Assembly (NCBI RefSeq): GCF_000684975.1
Contig: NZ_BAXZ01000019.1
Location: 108,791 to 172,790 of the forward strand
Reading direction: 5' to 3'
DNA length: 64,000 nucleotides
Origin: Paraburkholderia acidipaludis NBRC 101816
GTDB lineage: Bacteria; Pseudomonadota; Gammaproteobacteria; Burkholderiales; Burkholderiaceae
Below the pieces are notes generated by a model, which saw only the letters and a list, made by a program, of their open reading frames with translations, did no database searches and was not told the DNA's origin. Below are positions 16,943-25,996 of this stretch, in pieces (the stretch's first letter is position 1; every line of letters begins with the position of its first letter). The translations under genes were made by a program, and so were the position numbers.

Positions 16943-18136
16943 CTACGGTACGCTCAGTCGACGGGCCTCCGCGCCGCTGCGGCGCGACACGCTTTCCCAG
17001 ATCGCCACGACGATCATCACGCCGGTCGTCAGCGTGCCGGCCATCAGCAGGTCGGTGTGCAGCGCGAGCGGCGCCGCGAGCGCAAAGAGCGCAAGCCCGA
17101 TCCAGTGCGAGAGCGGGAACCCGCCATAGACCACGCGCTTGTAGAGGCCGTTGCCGACGACGTAGAGCGCGGGGCCGCCGATCAGCAGCGAGGCCTCGGT
17201 CATGCCGACGCGCGTTGCCGGATGCAGGATGACGAGATCGTCGCCGGCCGCGGCCGCGATCATGCCGGCAATCAGCACCGCGTGGACATAGTGGAAGGCC
17301 GCGGCCATCAGGCCCGGTTCAGACGCTTCCTCGATCGCCCGGCTGCCCGCGCGGCTGCTCGTGTCGAAGTACACCCACCACATGGCGATGCTGCCTGCGA
17401 AGCAGACCGCGAATGCGATCGCGACGGGGACGCTCCATTGCGCGATGTCGGAAAAGGTGCCGCCCGTGACCACCACCGACTCGCCGAGCGCGAGGATCAC
17501 GAAGCCCTGGCAGCGTTCGGCGATATGGCCGCCTGCCGCGGTGCGCCAGTCGGCGCCCGTCGAGCGGCCGAGCAGGGGAAGCGCGAAGCCGAACATCGGC
17601 GAGAGGTATTCGCACAGCACGGCCGCGCTCCACCAGACGAGGCGCGCATAACCGTCGGCGAAACCGCCGGCGATCCACAGGCAGCCCGAAATGGCGAGCC
17701 AGCCCGCAATGCGGCGGAAATTCGCGGTGAGCGCGTGGCGCGAGCCGAGGAACACCAGCACGACGAGGCTGCGCCCCAGCTGCAGCACGACATAGCTTGC
17801 GGCGAACATGAGCCCGCGTGTGCCGAACGCGAGCGGCAGGCTTGCGGCCATCACCATGCCGACGAGCATTGCCACGAAGAGCAGCAGCCGCACGGGAATG
17901 CGATCGGGGTCGAACCAGTTCGTGACCCAGCACGTGTACTGCCAGCCCAGCCAGACGGCGAACCAGAGCACGAGCGTCTGCACGGCGCCGACGATCGACA
18001 GATCGTGGACGAGCCGATGGGAAAGTTGTGTGACGGCGAAGGCGTAAATGAGGTCGAAGAACAGTTCGACGTAGGTCACGGCGGCATGGGCGCCGTCGCG
18101 CTCGCGCAGGAAATGGGCGTTACGGGCGGCGCTCAT
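16943..18136 (-). CDS. Low-temperature-requirement A (LtrA) family membrane protein
   Basis: 397 residues with about ten hydrophobic helices. The N-terminal signature VTYVELFFDLIYAFAVTQLSHRL is diagnostic for LtrA-type proteins, and ALGESVVVTGGTF is a further conserved block. The family was named from a Listeria mutant unable to grow in the cold; the biochemical function is not established. Monocistronic by appearance, on the opposite strand to the Tad locus. Confidence 0.9.
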   Translation of the reverse strand: MSAARNAHFLRERDGAHAAVTYVELFFDLIYAFAVTQLSHRLVHDLSIVGAVQTLVLWFAVWLGWQYTCWVTNWFDPDRIPVRLLLFVAMLVGMVMAASLPLAFGTRGLMFAASYVVLQLGRSLVVLVFLGSRHALTANFRRIAGWLAISGCLWIAGGFADGYARLVWWSAAVLCEYLSPMFGFALPLLGRSTGADWRTAAGGHIAERCQGFVILALGESVVVTGGTFSDIAQWSVPVAIAFAVCFAGSIAMWWVYFDTSSRAGSRAIEEASEPGLMAAAFHYVHAVLIAGMIAAAAGDDLVILHPATRVGMTEASLLIGGPALYVVGNGLYKRVVYGGFPLSHWIGLALFALAAPLALHTDLLMAGTLTTGVMIVVAIWESVSRRSGAEARRLSVP

Positions 18137-18234
18137 GCGGGCGAGGAGAAAGGGTCACGAAAAGACGCACAAAAAAGACGCACCAAAAGCCGCACGGGCC
18201 TCACGCCCGCGCGATGCTTGCGCCTCATCCGGGG

Positions 18235-18426
18235 TCAGTGCTTGCCGCCGTGGTGGCCGCCATCGTGATGCTTTTTCTTGCCGTCCCTGGCGTCCTCGCC
18301 GGACTCGCGGTTGCCGCGCTCGGGCCCCACGGCGATGGGGTCGCTGGCCGGAAAGGTTTCCTCGAGGGCTTCGTCGAGCGGATCTTCCGGCGCGGGTGCA
18401 GGGGCTTTCGGCTTCGATGCGCTCAT
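18235..18426 (-). CDS. Small conserved protein with ETFPASDP motif
   Basis: 63 residues from the ATG at 18426. Pro/Ala/Lys-rich start, then DPLDEALEETFPASDPIAVG, a short acidic motif seen in many small proteobacterial proteins of unknown function, then a His/Lys/Gly-rich tail (KKKHHDGGHHGGKH) that could bind metal ions. No signal peptide or membrane segment. Function unknown. Confidence 0.65.
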   Translation of the reverse strand: MSASKPKAPAPAPEDPLDEALEETFPASDPIAVGPERGNRESGEDARDGKKKHHDGGHHGGKH

Positions 18427-18595
18427 GACGTTCTCCGTGGAGGGATCATGCGTACCAGCATATCGCAACCGGTAAAACCATGAGCGCGATCGGGTCGCAG
18501 CCCGCTACGGCAGTCCGTGCCTGCCCGGGGGAGAGGCGAGGGAAGAAGCAGGAGAGCAGGGCAGACGCATGCCTGCCCTGCGCGAGCAAAAAGGA

Positions 18596-19072
18596 TCAGG
18601 CGTTGCCCGAGCCGTCGCCGCCGTTGTTGCCGCCGTTATTGACGGTGCCGTAGAGCCGCCGGCGGCGCGTGACGACGACCGGGCCGTCCTGCGGCGCGCG
18701 CTCGCCGCCGGCGGGCGCGGGCGAGGACCACGATTCGCGCGGTTCGCGCGGCTCTCTGGGCTCGCGCGGTTCGCGTGGTTCACGCGGACCGTGGCCCCCG
18801 TGCGGGCCGCGGCTCGTGTGCTCGCCGCCGTGCGCGGGGCGCGCCGGACGCGGACCGGGCCGCGTGCCCGTGTCGAGCTGGATCGTGGAGATGGCTCGCT
18901 TGTAGATGCCTTGCAGGCCGACGGGCGTGCGCAGCATTACCAGATACTGATCGAACGACTCGATGCAGCCGGTCAGGCGAATGCCGTTGACCAGATAGAT
19001 TTCTACGCGCTTTCGTTCCTTGCGCGCGGCGTTCATGAAGTCGTTTTGCGGATGCGATTCTGCGGAAGCCAT
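18596..19072 (-). CDS. hfq: Hfq paralogue (Hfq2-type) with PRE-repeat tail
   Basis: 158 residues. Residues 1-70 are an Sm/Hfq domain: HPQNDFMNAARKER, VEIYLVNGIRLTGCIESFDQY (Sm1, residues 23-43) and IYKRAISTIQ (Sm2, 57-66). The usual YKHAIS reads YKRAIS, so the His that contacts U-rich RNA 3' ends in canonical Hfq is Arg. The C-terminal half is long and unusual: Arg/Gly/Pro-rich, with about five PRE repeats at 96-113 and a Gly/Asn tail. Burkholderia genomes carry a second, larger Hfq besides the canonical one; this protein fits that type. It has no hflX or miaA neighbour. Confidence 0.88.
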   Translation of the reverse strand: MASAESHPQNDFMNAARKERKRVEIYLVNGIRLTGCIESFDQYLVMLRTPVGLQGIYKRAISTIQLDTGTRPGPRPARPAHGGEHTSRGPHGGHGPREPREPREPREPREPRESWSSPAPAGGERAPQDGPVVVTRRRRLYGTVNNGGNNGGDGSGNA

Positions 19073-19555
19073 GGACGAATTTTTGACCTGGCGGCTCGAT
19101 GCCGCATTCAGTTGGAAACGTTTGCTCGCCGGGATTTTACCCTGTGTCGACGAGCGGCGCGAAAGTGAACATACATTACTGCAGCACTATACCGGCTTGG
19201 AACCGGCTTCGCAGTTCGGTTGCGGGTGGGCATCGCTGTGTCCCCTCTCGTCGGGCAAGGCGGTCAGGGCTTCCCGCGGACGGCCTGCGCGCGCTGTAAC
19301 GTCGCCTCGCGATGCACGGCGCTCGCGCCTACACTGTAATAGTACGCTGTGACAGTACGCCGCATTTACTGCGCGCGTTTTCATAGCGTAGTGCAAAGCA
19401 GCCGTGCATGCGCGAGTTGCATTCAACCCGATTGTCGCGTTGCGTACCTCATTTCTTCCGTGCGCCGGCTCACATGGGGTGTGCTCTCGTTGCACAGGGG
19501 CATGGCGAGGTATCCCAGGCAAACCGGCCGGATGTGTTTCGAGCAGGAGGCGACG
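19073..19555. other. Intergenic region with 13-bp direct repeat
   Basis: 483 bp between the divergent hfq paralogue and a tiny lipoprotein gene. CTGTAATAGTACG (19335-19347) is followed directly by CTGTGACAGTACG (19348-19360), an 11/13 tandem match that may be a regulator site. TATAGT on the minus strand (19188-19193) could be the -10 of the hfq-like gene, but no good -35 accompanies it. No further gene is supported. Confidence 0.4.
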
Positions 19556-19699
19556 ATGAGACGGTTGCGCATATTTCTTGCGTGGCTGATGCTGGCCACG
19601 ATTTCCGCCGCAGGGCTCGCCGCGTGCAGCGGCATGGGGTCGAGCAGCGGTTCGTCGGGAAGCTCGGGCAGCAGTAGTTCGGGCGGCAGCAGCTACTGA
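19556..19699 (+). CDS. Tiny Ser/Gly-rich lipoprotein
   Basis: 47 residues from an ATG preceded by GCAGGAGGCGACG. The signal peptide MRRLRIFLAWLMLATISAAG ends in a lipobox (LAAC24) followed by SGMGSSSGSSGSSGSSSSGG, so the mature protein is little more than a lipidated Ser/Gly tail. Function unknown. The strong ribosome-binding site and good lipoprotein signal support it as real despite its size. Confidence 0.65.
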   Translation: MRRLRIFLAWLMLATISAAGLAACSGMGSSSGSSGSSGSSSSGGSSY

Positions 19700-19724
19700 C
19701 GGGCTGGTGTCGGCCGCCCGGATT

Positions 19725-21527
19725 TCAGACGGCGGACGAGCCCGCCGTCTGCTTGCGTATTGCTTCGTCGCGCAGTTCGCGCCGCAGGATCTTGCCGATG
19801 TTCGATTGCGGGAGCGTGTCGCGAAATTCGACGAGGCGCGGCACCTTGTAGCCCGTGAGCTGCTGGCGGCAGAAGTGAATGAGCGCCTCTTCGGTGAGCG
19901 CCGGGTCGCGCTTCACGACGAACACCTTGATGCGTTCGCCCTGCACGGGGTCGGGCACGCCGACTGCTGCGACCTCGCGCACGCCCGGATGGGCGGCGAG
20001 CACGTCCTCGATCTCGTTCGGGTACACGTTGAAGCCGGAGACGAGGATCATGTCCTTCTTGCGGTCGATGAGACGCACGTAACCTTGCGCGTCCATCACG
20101 CCGATGTCGCCCGTGGCGAGCCAGCCTTGCGCGTCGAGCACCTTGGCCGTTTCGTCGGGGCGGTTCCAGTAGCCCTGCATGACCTGCGGACCTTTTACGC
20201 ATAGTTCGCCGGCTTCGCCGACGTTGGCCCAGCTGCCGTCGTCGCGCCGGAAGCGCACGAGCGTGGAGGGCGCGGGCAGGCCCACCAGTCCTTCGAAGTC
20301 CTGCAGATGTTCGATATCGACCGGGGTCATCGTCACGATCGGGGAGCATTCGGTCAGGCCGTAGCCCTCGACGATCGGCTTGCCCGTCACGGCCTTGAAG
20401 CGTTCGGCCACGGCCTTCTGGGTGGCCATGCCGCCCGCCATCGCGAGCTTGAGGCCCGAGAAGTCGCGCTGGCGGAACTCCTCGTTTTCGAGCATCGCGT
20501 TGTAGAGCGTATTGACCGCCGACATGCAGCTGAAGGTCTCGTGGCGGATCGTCTTCATGACGCGCTTGAGATCGCGCGGATTCGCAATGAGGATGTTGCG
20601 TCCGCCGAGCGCCATGAAGATCATCGCGTTCACGGTGAGCGAATAGATGTGATAGAGCGGCAGCGGCGTGAGGACGGTTTCCTGGTGATCTTCGCCGGCG
20701 TCGAACTGGCCGCCGGTCCATGCTTTGGCTTGCAGCAGGTTGGCGATCATGTTGCCGTGCGTGAGCATCGCGCCTTTGGCGACGCCCGTGGTGCCGCCCG
20801 TGTATTGCAGGAAGGCGAGATCGTCGAACTTGACGTTCACGGGCGCCACGGGGCGGCGCGCGCCCTGTGCGAGCGCTTCGAGGAGCGGCACGGCTTGCGG
20901 CAGACGATAGGCAGGGACCATCTTCTTCACGTGCCGCAGCATGAAGTTGATGAAGCGCCCCTTGAGGTTGAAGCCCTCGCCGAGCAGATCACCGAGGCCC
21001 GTCAAGACGATGTGCTTTACGCGCGTGCCGGGCAGTGCTTCTTCGAGAACCTTGGCGAAGTTTTCGAACACGATGATGGTTTCGGCGCCGCTGTCCTTTA
21101 GCTGGTGGGCAAGCTCACGCGGCGTGTAGAGCGGATTCACGTTGACCACGACGGCGCCGGCCTTGAGGGCGCCGAAGAGCGCCACCGGGTATTGCAGCGT
21201 GTTGGGCAGCATGATGGCGACGCGCTCGCCGGGCTTCACGCCCTGGCCTTGCAGCCACGAGGCGAACGCGGTGGCGCGGCGCGCGAGCGCGGCATAGGTC
21301 ATCGGCGAGCCGGCGCTCACATAGGCCACGCGATCGCCGAAGCGCGCCGTGCAGTGGTCGAAGAACTGCGCGAGCGAGCTGTATTGACGCACGTTCACGT
21401 CGCGCGGCACGTCGGCCGGATACGACGCGTACCAGGCGCCGTCCGTGTCGGGCGCGTCATGCGCCGCTGTCTGGGCTGTGCCCGGAATGGCTGCGGCGGC
21501 CGTGGGCGTGCGGGGCGTGTCGGTCAT
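19725..21527 (-). CDS. fadD: Long-chain fatty-acid-CoA ligase (FadD type)
   Basis: 600-residue ANL-superfamily adenylating enzyme activating fatty acids to acyl-CoA for beta-oxidation. The AMP-binding P-loop YTGGTTGVAKG lies at about 242-252; GYGLTECSP and TGDIG..GYVRLIDRKKDMI are present, and the C-terminal catalytic lysine region reads SNIGKILRRELR. Length exceeds typical FadD (about 560) because of an Ala/Thr-rich N-terminal extension. The start has GGAGAGACC upstream. A 10-bp inverted repeat (19726-19751) overlaps the stop codon but lacks a U-tract. Confidence 0.9.
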   Translation of the reverse strand: MTDTPRTPTAAAAIPGTAQTAAHDAPDTDGAWYASYPADVPRDVNVRQYSSLAQFFDHCTARFGDRVAYVSAGSPMTYAALARRATAFASWLQGQGVKPGERVAIMLPNTLQYPVALFGALKAGAVVVNVNPLYTPRELAHQLKDSGAETIIVFENFAKVLEEALPGTRVKHIVLTGLGDLLGEGFNLKGRFINFMLRHVKKMVPAYRLPQAVPLLEALAQGARRPVAPVNVKFDDLAFLQYTGGTTGVAKGAMLTHGNMIANLLQAKAWTGGQFDAGEDHQETVLTPLPLYHIYSLTVNAMIFMALGGRNILIANPRDLKRVMKTIRHETFSCMSAVNTLYNAMLENEEFRQRDFSGLKLAMAGGMATQKAVAERFKAVTGKPIVEGYGLTECSPIVTMTPVDIEHLQDFEGLVGLPAPSTLVRFRRDDGSWANVGEAGELCVKGPQVMQGYWNRPDETAKVLDAQGWLATGDIGVMDAQGYVRLIDRKKDMILVSGFNVYPNEIEDVLAAHPGVREVAAVGVPDPVQGERIKVFVVKRDPALTEEALIHFCRQQLTGYKVPRLVEFRDTLPQSNIGKILRRELRDEAIRKQTAGSSAV

Positions 21528-21661
21528 GAGGTCTCTCCGGAGCGTCTAATAGTTGGGGTGCGCCGCGCGCACCGCTGCAGTCAGCCCGAATCGTGCCACG
21601 GCATGGCGTGACGCGAAAGCGCGCGGCGGGCCCGCGGTGTGCCCGCAATGTGCCGACACGC

Positions 21662-21699
21662 AAAAACAAAAGCCGCGCGGGGCGAAACCCGGCGCGGCT
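21662..21699 (-). terminator. Rho-independent terminator of MFS gene
   Basis: On the minus strand, GCCGCGCCGGG / CCCCGCGCGGC around a short loop is followed by TTTTGTTTTT. It lies about 50 bp past the stop of the MFS gene and before fadD, so the two minus-strand genes are separate units. Confidence 0.8.
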
Positions 21700-21745
21700 T
21701 CAGATGGCCGGGCAGCGGAGCAAACGCTGCGCCCGCGCACGCAGG

Positions 21746-22963
21746 TCAGGCGCTCGACACCGCTTTGGCCGACTGCGTCATGTCGATGCCTCGACGTTCG
21801 CGGCTGAACAGGATCAGCACGGCGATCAGCACGGCCACAGTGCCGGCCACGGCGGCCATTGCCAGCGCGTAGTTGTTGTCGTGAGTCGCGGCGAACGACG
21901 CCTGCATCGTTGCGTTGACCGATGCAAGCAGGTTGCCGAGCTGGTAGACGAGACCCGGGAACGTGGCGCGGATTTCGTCGGGCGAGATTTCGTTCAAATG
22001 CACGGGAATCACGCCCCAGGCGCCTTGCACGGAAATCTGCATGAGGAATGCGCCAAGCGCGAGCAGCAGCGGCCCGCTCGAAAAGGCCCACAGCGGCAGC
22101 ACCGGCAGCGCGATCAGCGCGGCGATGCAGATGGCCTTGCGGCGGCCGATCCTCTCGGAGATCGACCCGAAGAACAAGCCGCCCACGATCGCGCCGATGT
22201 TCAGCACGTCGGTAATATAAGAGACGGTGTGTGGATCGAAGTGATGCTGCTCACGCAGGAAGGTCGGATAAAGATCCTGGGTGCCGTGCGAGAAAAAGTT
22301 GAAACAGGTCATCAGAACAATTGCATAGATCGACAGTCCGATGTTGTGCTTGAACGTGGCGAGCAGACTCGGGCGCACGCGTTTTTCCAATTGCTTGAAT
22401 GCCGGCGACTCCGGTACATGGGCACGGACATAGAGCACGAGCAGCGCGGGCAGCACGCCCACGAAGAACATGCCACGCCAACCGATATGTTCGTACAGGA
22501 TGCCGAAGACTATCGAGGCGAGCAGATAACCGCTTGGATAGCCGGCCTGCAAAACGCCCGAGACCCAGCCGCGCGCCTTGGGCGGAATGGTTTCCATCGT
22601 CAGAGCGGAGCCCACGCCCCATTCACCGCCCATCGCGATGCCGAAGAGCGCGCGCAGCACGAGGAAGGTGGTGAGATTGGGCGAGAAGCCGGTGAGCAGT
22701 TCCAGCAGGGAGTAGCACGCGATATTGACCATCAGCGTAGGGCGTCGGCCGAACTTGTCGGCGAGCCGGCCGAAGATCAGCGCGCCGAGTGGGCGCATGA
22801 TCAGCGTGAGCGTAAGCGCGAATGCGACTGCGGGAATCTTGGTGTTGAATTCGTTGGCAATGTCTTTCAGTACAAAGACCGTCAGAAAGAAATCGAACGC
22901 GTCGAGTGTCCAGCCCAGGTAGGCGGCGATCGTCACGTTTCTCTGTTCCCGCGTCCAGCTCAT
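21746..22963 (-). CDS. MFS organic-acid transporter (lactate/sialate:H+ symporter type)
   Basis: 405 residues with twelve predicted helices. MFS motifs include GRLADKFGRRPTLM after TM2, GGEWGVGSALTMETIPPKARG in TM4-5, and GSISERIGRRKA in the second half. GWTLDAFDFFL at the N-terminus and the GEWG block are typical of the Jen1/sialate-lactate H+ symporter group, so a small carboxylate is the likely substrate. The ATG follows AGGAGAACAATCA. Neighbouring acyl-CoA and oxalate genes fit carboxylate uptake, but the substrate is inference. Confidence 0.85.
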   Translation of the reverse strand: MSWTREQRNVTIAAYLGWTLDAFDFFLTVFVLKDIANEFNTKIPAVAFALTLTLIMRPLGALIFGRLADKFGRRPTLMVNIACYSLLELLTGFSPNLTTFLVLRALFGIAMGGEWGVGSALTMETIPPKARGWVSGVLQAGYPSGYLLASIVFGILYEHIGWRGMFFVGVLPALLVLYVRAHVPESPAFKQLEKRVRPSLLATFKHNIGLSIYAIVLMTCFNFFSHGTQDLYPTFLREQHHFDPHTVSYITDVLNIGAIVGGLFFGSISERIGRRKAICIAALIALPVLPLWAFSSGPLLLALGAFLMQISVQGAWGVIPVHLNEISPDEIRATFPGLVYQLGNLLASVNATMQASFAATHDNNYALAMAAVAGTVAVLIAVLILFSRERRGIDMTQSAKAVSSA

Positions 22964-23346
22964 TGATTGTTCTCCTGATATGCCTTTACGGCGCCGTCTG
23001 CAGCGGCGATGTCTCCTGCGGTCCGCGACACCCCCGGCGGCGGACTTGCCGCGAGTGTACGCCCGGCATTAAACATTTGCATGGTTGCGGGCGCCAACCT
23101 CGGGCTAATCCCTGGAGTCGTTCGTTACGAATCGTTGCCCTATGATGTGCCGATCATCGCGACGTAATAAAAATGAAAGTGTCAGGGCTGATGCGTTCTT
23201 GCGGTCCGCGCAATAAATTCTTTAATGAACGACCGTGCTTTTCCCGATTTACCGAGCCGGATTGCCTCGCTAGAATCGTTCGTCAGTTCATGAGTGCCGC
23301 GTAGCGGAGTGCTCGCGGCCCGGAAAACATCAAGGAGACGAAAGAC
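22964..23346. other. Divergent promoter region of MFS and SDR genes
   Basis: 383 bp between divergent starts. Two sigma70-like promoters face the SDR gene: TTGCGG-N16-TTTAAT (23199-23226) and the better TTTACC-N17-TAGAAT (23248-23276). No coding signal is seen. Confidence 0.45.
23248..23276 (+). promoter_or_regulatory. Candidate promoter of SDR-CoA ligase operon
   Basis: TTTACC, 17-bp spacer, TAGAAT. The predicted transcript starts near 23283, leaving a leader of about 64 nt with AAGGAGACGAAAGAC before the SDR start. Confidence 0.45.
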
Positions 23347-24120
23347 ATGCAGGTCAGAGACATGTTCGAGCTGGGCGGGCAGGTCGCCCTCGTCACCGGC
23401 GGCTCGCGCGGCCTCGGGTTGCAGATGGCGCAGGCGCTGGGCGAGATGGGCTGCCGCGTGGTCATCACCGCGCGCAAGGCCGACGAGCTTGCGGAGGCGC
23501 AGCGGCACCTGCAGGGACTCGGGATCGAGGCGACGACGGTGGTGAGCGATCTGCAGCACGCGGCGAGCGTCGCGCCGCTCGTGGACGCGGCGCTGGCTGC
23601 CTGCGGCACGATCGACATTCTCGTGAACAACGCGGGCGCCACCTGGGGGGCGCCGGCCGAGGACTATCCCGACGAGGCCTGGCACAAGGTCATGAACCTG
23701 AACGTCACCGCGCCGTTCTTTCTCGCGCGCGAAGTGGGCAAGCGCTGCATGATTCCCCGCAAGAGCGGCAAGATCATCAACATCGCGTCGATCGCGGGGC
23801 TCAAGGGTGCGCTCGGACCCATGCAGGCTATCGCGTACAACACGTCCAAGGCGGCGGCCATCAACTTCACGCGGGCGCTGGCCGCCGAGTGGGGCAAGTA
23901 CGGCATCAACGTGAATGCGATCTGCCCGGGTTTCTTTCCCTCGAAGATGTCGGCAGGACTGCTCGACAAACTTGGCCAGGCCGTTATCGATCACACGCCG
24001 CTGCACCGCCTTGGGGACGACGACGACCTCAAGGGCGCCGTCGTGTTCCTCGCGAGCGCCGCGGCCCGCCACATCACGGGCCAGTATCTGGCCGTCGACG
24101 GCGGCTCAAGCGTTGTCTGA
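23347..24120 (+). CDS. Short-chain dehydrogenase/reductase
   Basis: 257-residue classical SDR. The cofactor motif TGGSRGLG is at 17-24, NNAG at 94-97, and the catalytic Ser148, Tyr164 and Lys168 occur in IASIAG and YNTSK; ICPGFFPSKM and TGQYLAVDGG complete the family pattern. The Rossmann loop with Arg after TGGS suggests NADP(H) preference (weak inference). Followed by a CoA ligase gene 102 bp downstream, suggesting joint action on an acyl or alcohol substrate. The substrate cannot be read from the sequence. Confidence 0.92.
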   Translation: MQVRDMFELGGQVALVTGGSRGLGLQMAQALGEMGCRVVITARKADELAEAQRHLQGLGIEATTVVSDLQHAASVAPLVDAALAACGTIDILVNNAGATWGAPAEDYPDEAWHKVMNLNVTAPFFLAREVGKRCMIPRKSGKIINIASIAGLKGALGPMQAIAYNTSKAAAINFTRALAAEWGKYGINVNAICPGFFPSKMSAGLLDKLGQAVIDHTPLHRLGDDDDLKGAVVFLASAAARHITGQYLAVDGGSSVV

Positions 24121-24222
24121 TGCTCCTTCCCCGTTCGCGCGCGGAACCTCGCGCGCGAACCGGTGGCACGATCGATCGGCGCGTCGCGCTCGCGGCGCGC
24201 TTTCAACGAGACGGAATTGCCC

Positions 24223-25974
24223 ATGTCCACATCAGCCTCGCCGCAGTCCGCATCCCAGTCGTCTACTTCCGTCGCAGGGCAACAAGCAGCGGTGCAAGCA
24301 GGATCGCACCTGCCGTCGCCGTTCTGGCCGCCGCATCTTTCGCCGCATCTGACGATTCCGGCCACGAACCTGTTCTATAACGCCGAGGTTTCGGCGGCGC
24401 GCTATCCCGACAAGCCTTTCATCGTTTTCTACGACACGCCCGTGACCTTCGGGCAGTTCAAGGACGAGGCCGAGCGGGTGGCAGGCTGGCTGCAGCAGCG
24501 CTGCGGCGTGAAGGCGGGCGACCGTGTGCTGCTCTACATGCAGAACAGCCCGCAGTGGGTGCTCGCGTACTACGGCATCCTGCGCGCGAACGCGGTGGTC
24601 GTGCCGGTCAACCCGATGAATCTGACCGACGAACTCGCGCATTACGTGGAGGACAGCGGCGCGACCACGGCCTTCGTTTCGCAGGAACTCCATGCGCGCA
24701 TCGCGCCGCACCTGAGCGAGGGCGAGGGGCCGGGGCTGCATCATCTGATCGTCGCGACCTATTCGGACTACGTGAAGGGCGAGCCTTCGTCGCCGCCGCC
24801 CGAGTTCGTGAGCGCGCCGCGTCACGTCGAGGGCCCCGGCGTGACGCACTGGGCCGATGTGCTCGAGGCGCGCTGCGCGCCGGGCCCGCTGACCGCCGGC
24901 GCGGACGATCTGTGCGTGATGCCCTATACGTCGGGCACGACCGGCAAGCCGAAGGGATGCATGCACACGCATCGCAGCGTGATGAGCACGGCCGTGGGCG
25001 GCTGCAACTGGTTCGGCAGCAATCAGGATGCCGTACAACTTTCGGTGCTGCCGTTCTTTCACGTCACCGGCATGCAGGGCGGCATGAACAGCCCGATCTA
25101 CAACGGCTCGACGATCGTGATTCTGCCGCGCTGGGATCGCGACGCCGCGGCGCGCGCGATCGAGCACTACCGCATCAACGGCTGGCAGGCGATCTCGACA
25201 ATGGTGGTCGATTTCATTTCGAACCCGCGCATCGGCGAATACGATCTGTCGAGCCTCTCCTGGATGCGCGGCGGCGGCGCGACGATGCCCGACGCCGTCG
25301 TCAAGAAGCTGCGCGACCTGACGGGGCTCGAGTTCGTCGAAGGCTACGGCATGTCCGAAACCATGGCGGGCACGCACATCAATCCGCCGCAGCGTCCGAA
25401 GCGGCAGTGCCTCGGCATTCCCGTGTTCGACGTGGAGTCGCGCGTGATCGATCCGATCACGCTGGAGGAAGTGCCGGACGGCGAGTCGGGCGAGCTGATC
25501 ATGCATGCGCCGCAGGTGATGCAGGGCTACTGGCGCAATCCGGAGGCGACGCGCGAGGCCTTCATCGAGCGCGACGGCAAACGCTTCCTGCGCACGGGCG
25601 ATCTCGTGCGGCGCGACGAGGAAGGCTATTACTTCATCACCGACCGTCTGAAGCGCATGATCAATGCCGCGGGTTTCAAGGTATGGCCGGCCGAAGTCGA
25701 GGCGCTGATGTACCGCCATCCCGCGATCAAGGAGGTGTGCGTCATCGGCACGCAGGACGAACGGCGCGGCGAGACGGTCAAGGCCTATGTCGTGCTCGAC
25801 CCGAAGCAGGTGGGCGCCGTGAGCGCGGACGACATCATCGCCTGGGCGCACGACAACATGGCGGCCTACAAGGCGCCGCGCGTCGTCCAGTTCGTCGAGA
25901 CGCTGCCCAAGTCGGGCAGCGGCAAGATCCTGTGGCGCAAGCTGCAGGAGGACGAGGCGAACGCGGCGCGCTAG
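24223..25974 (+). CDS. Acyl-CoA ligase (AMP-binding, medium/long-chain type)
   Basis: About 583 residues from the ATG at 24223 (GAGACGGA upstream); the frame is open 20 codons further up. ANL signature MPYTSGTTGKPKGCMHTH, then EGYGMSETMAGTH, the hinge TGDLVRRDEEGYYFITDRLKRMI and the catalytic lysine in PKSGSGKILWRKLQ. Activates a carboxylic acid to its CoA thioester. With the SDR it forms a small operon. Because oxc/frc lie 0.8 kb downstream, an oxalyl-CoA synthetase role is conceivable, but the sequence looks like a fatty-acyl ligase. Confidence 0.88.
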   Translation: MSTSASPQSASQSSTSVAGQQAAVQAGSHLPSPFWPPHLSPHLTIPATNLFYNAEVSAARYPDKPFIVFYDTPVTFGQFKDEAERVAGWLQQRCGVKAGDRVLLYMQNSPQWVLAYYGILRANAVVVPVNPMNLTDELAHYVEDSGATTAFVSQELHARIAPHLSEGEGPGLHHLIVATYSDYVKGEPSSPPPEFVSAPRHVEGPGVTHWADVLEARCAPGPLTAGADDLCVMPYTSGTTGKPKGCMHTHRSVMSTAVGGCNWFGSNQDAVQLSVLPFFHVTGMQGGMNSPIYNGSTIVILPRWDRDAAARAIEHYRINGWQAISTMVVDFISNPRIGEYDLSSLSWMRGGGATMPDAVVKKLRDLTGLEFVEGYGMSETMAGTHINPPQRPKRQCLGIPVFDVESRVIDPITLEEVPDGESGELIMHAPQVMQGYWRNPEATREAFIERDGKRFLRTGDLVRRDEEGYYFITDRLKRMINAAGFKVWPAEVEALMYRHPAIKEVCVIGTQDERRGETVKAYVVLDPKQVGAVSADDIIAWAHDNMAAYKAPRVVQFVETLPKSGSGKILWRKLQEDEANAAR

Positions 25975-25996
25975 CCGCGCGCCGTCCCTACGTCGC

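Noticed and set aside
18680..18800. Short GC-rich repeats that might suggest a CRISPR array or VNTR
   Set aside because: They encode the in-frame PRE repeats of the Hfq paralogue; there are no spacers.
19726..19751. 10-bp inverted repeat at the end of fadD as a terminator
   Set aside because: It overlaps the stop codon and has no T-run on either strand.
23104..23125. GTTACG half-site in front of the MFS/SDR pair as another member of the dyad family
   Set aside because: There is a single half-site only, with no inverted partner at a fitting distance.
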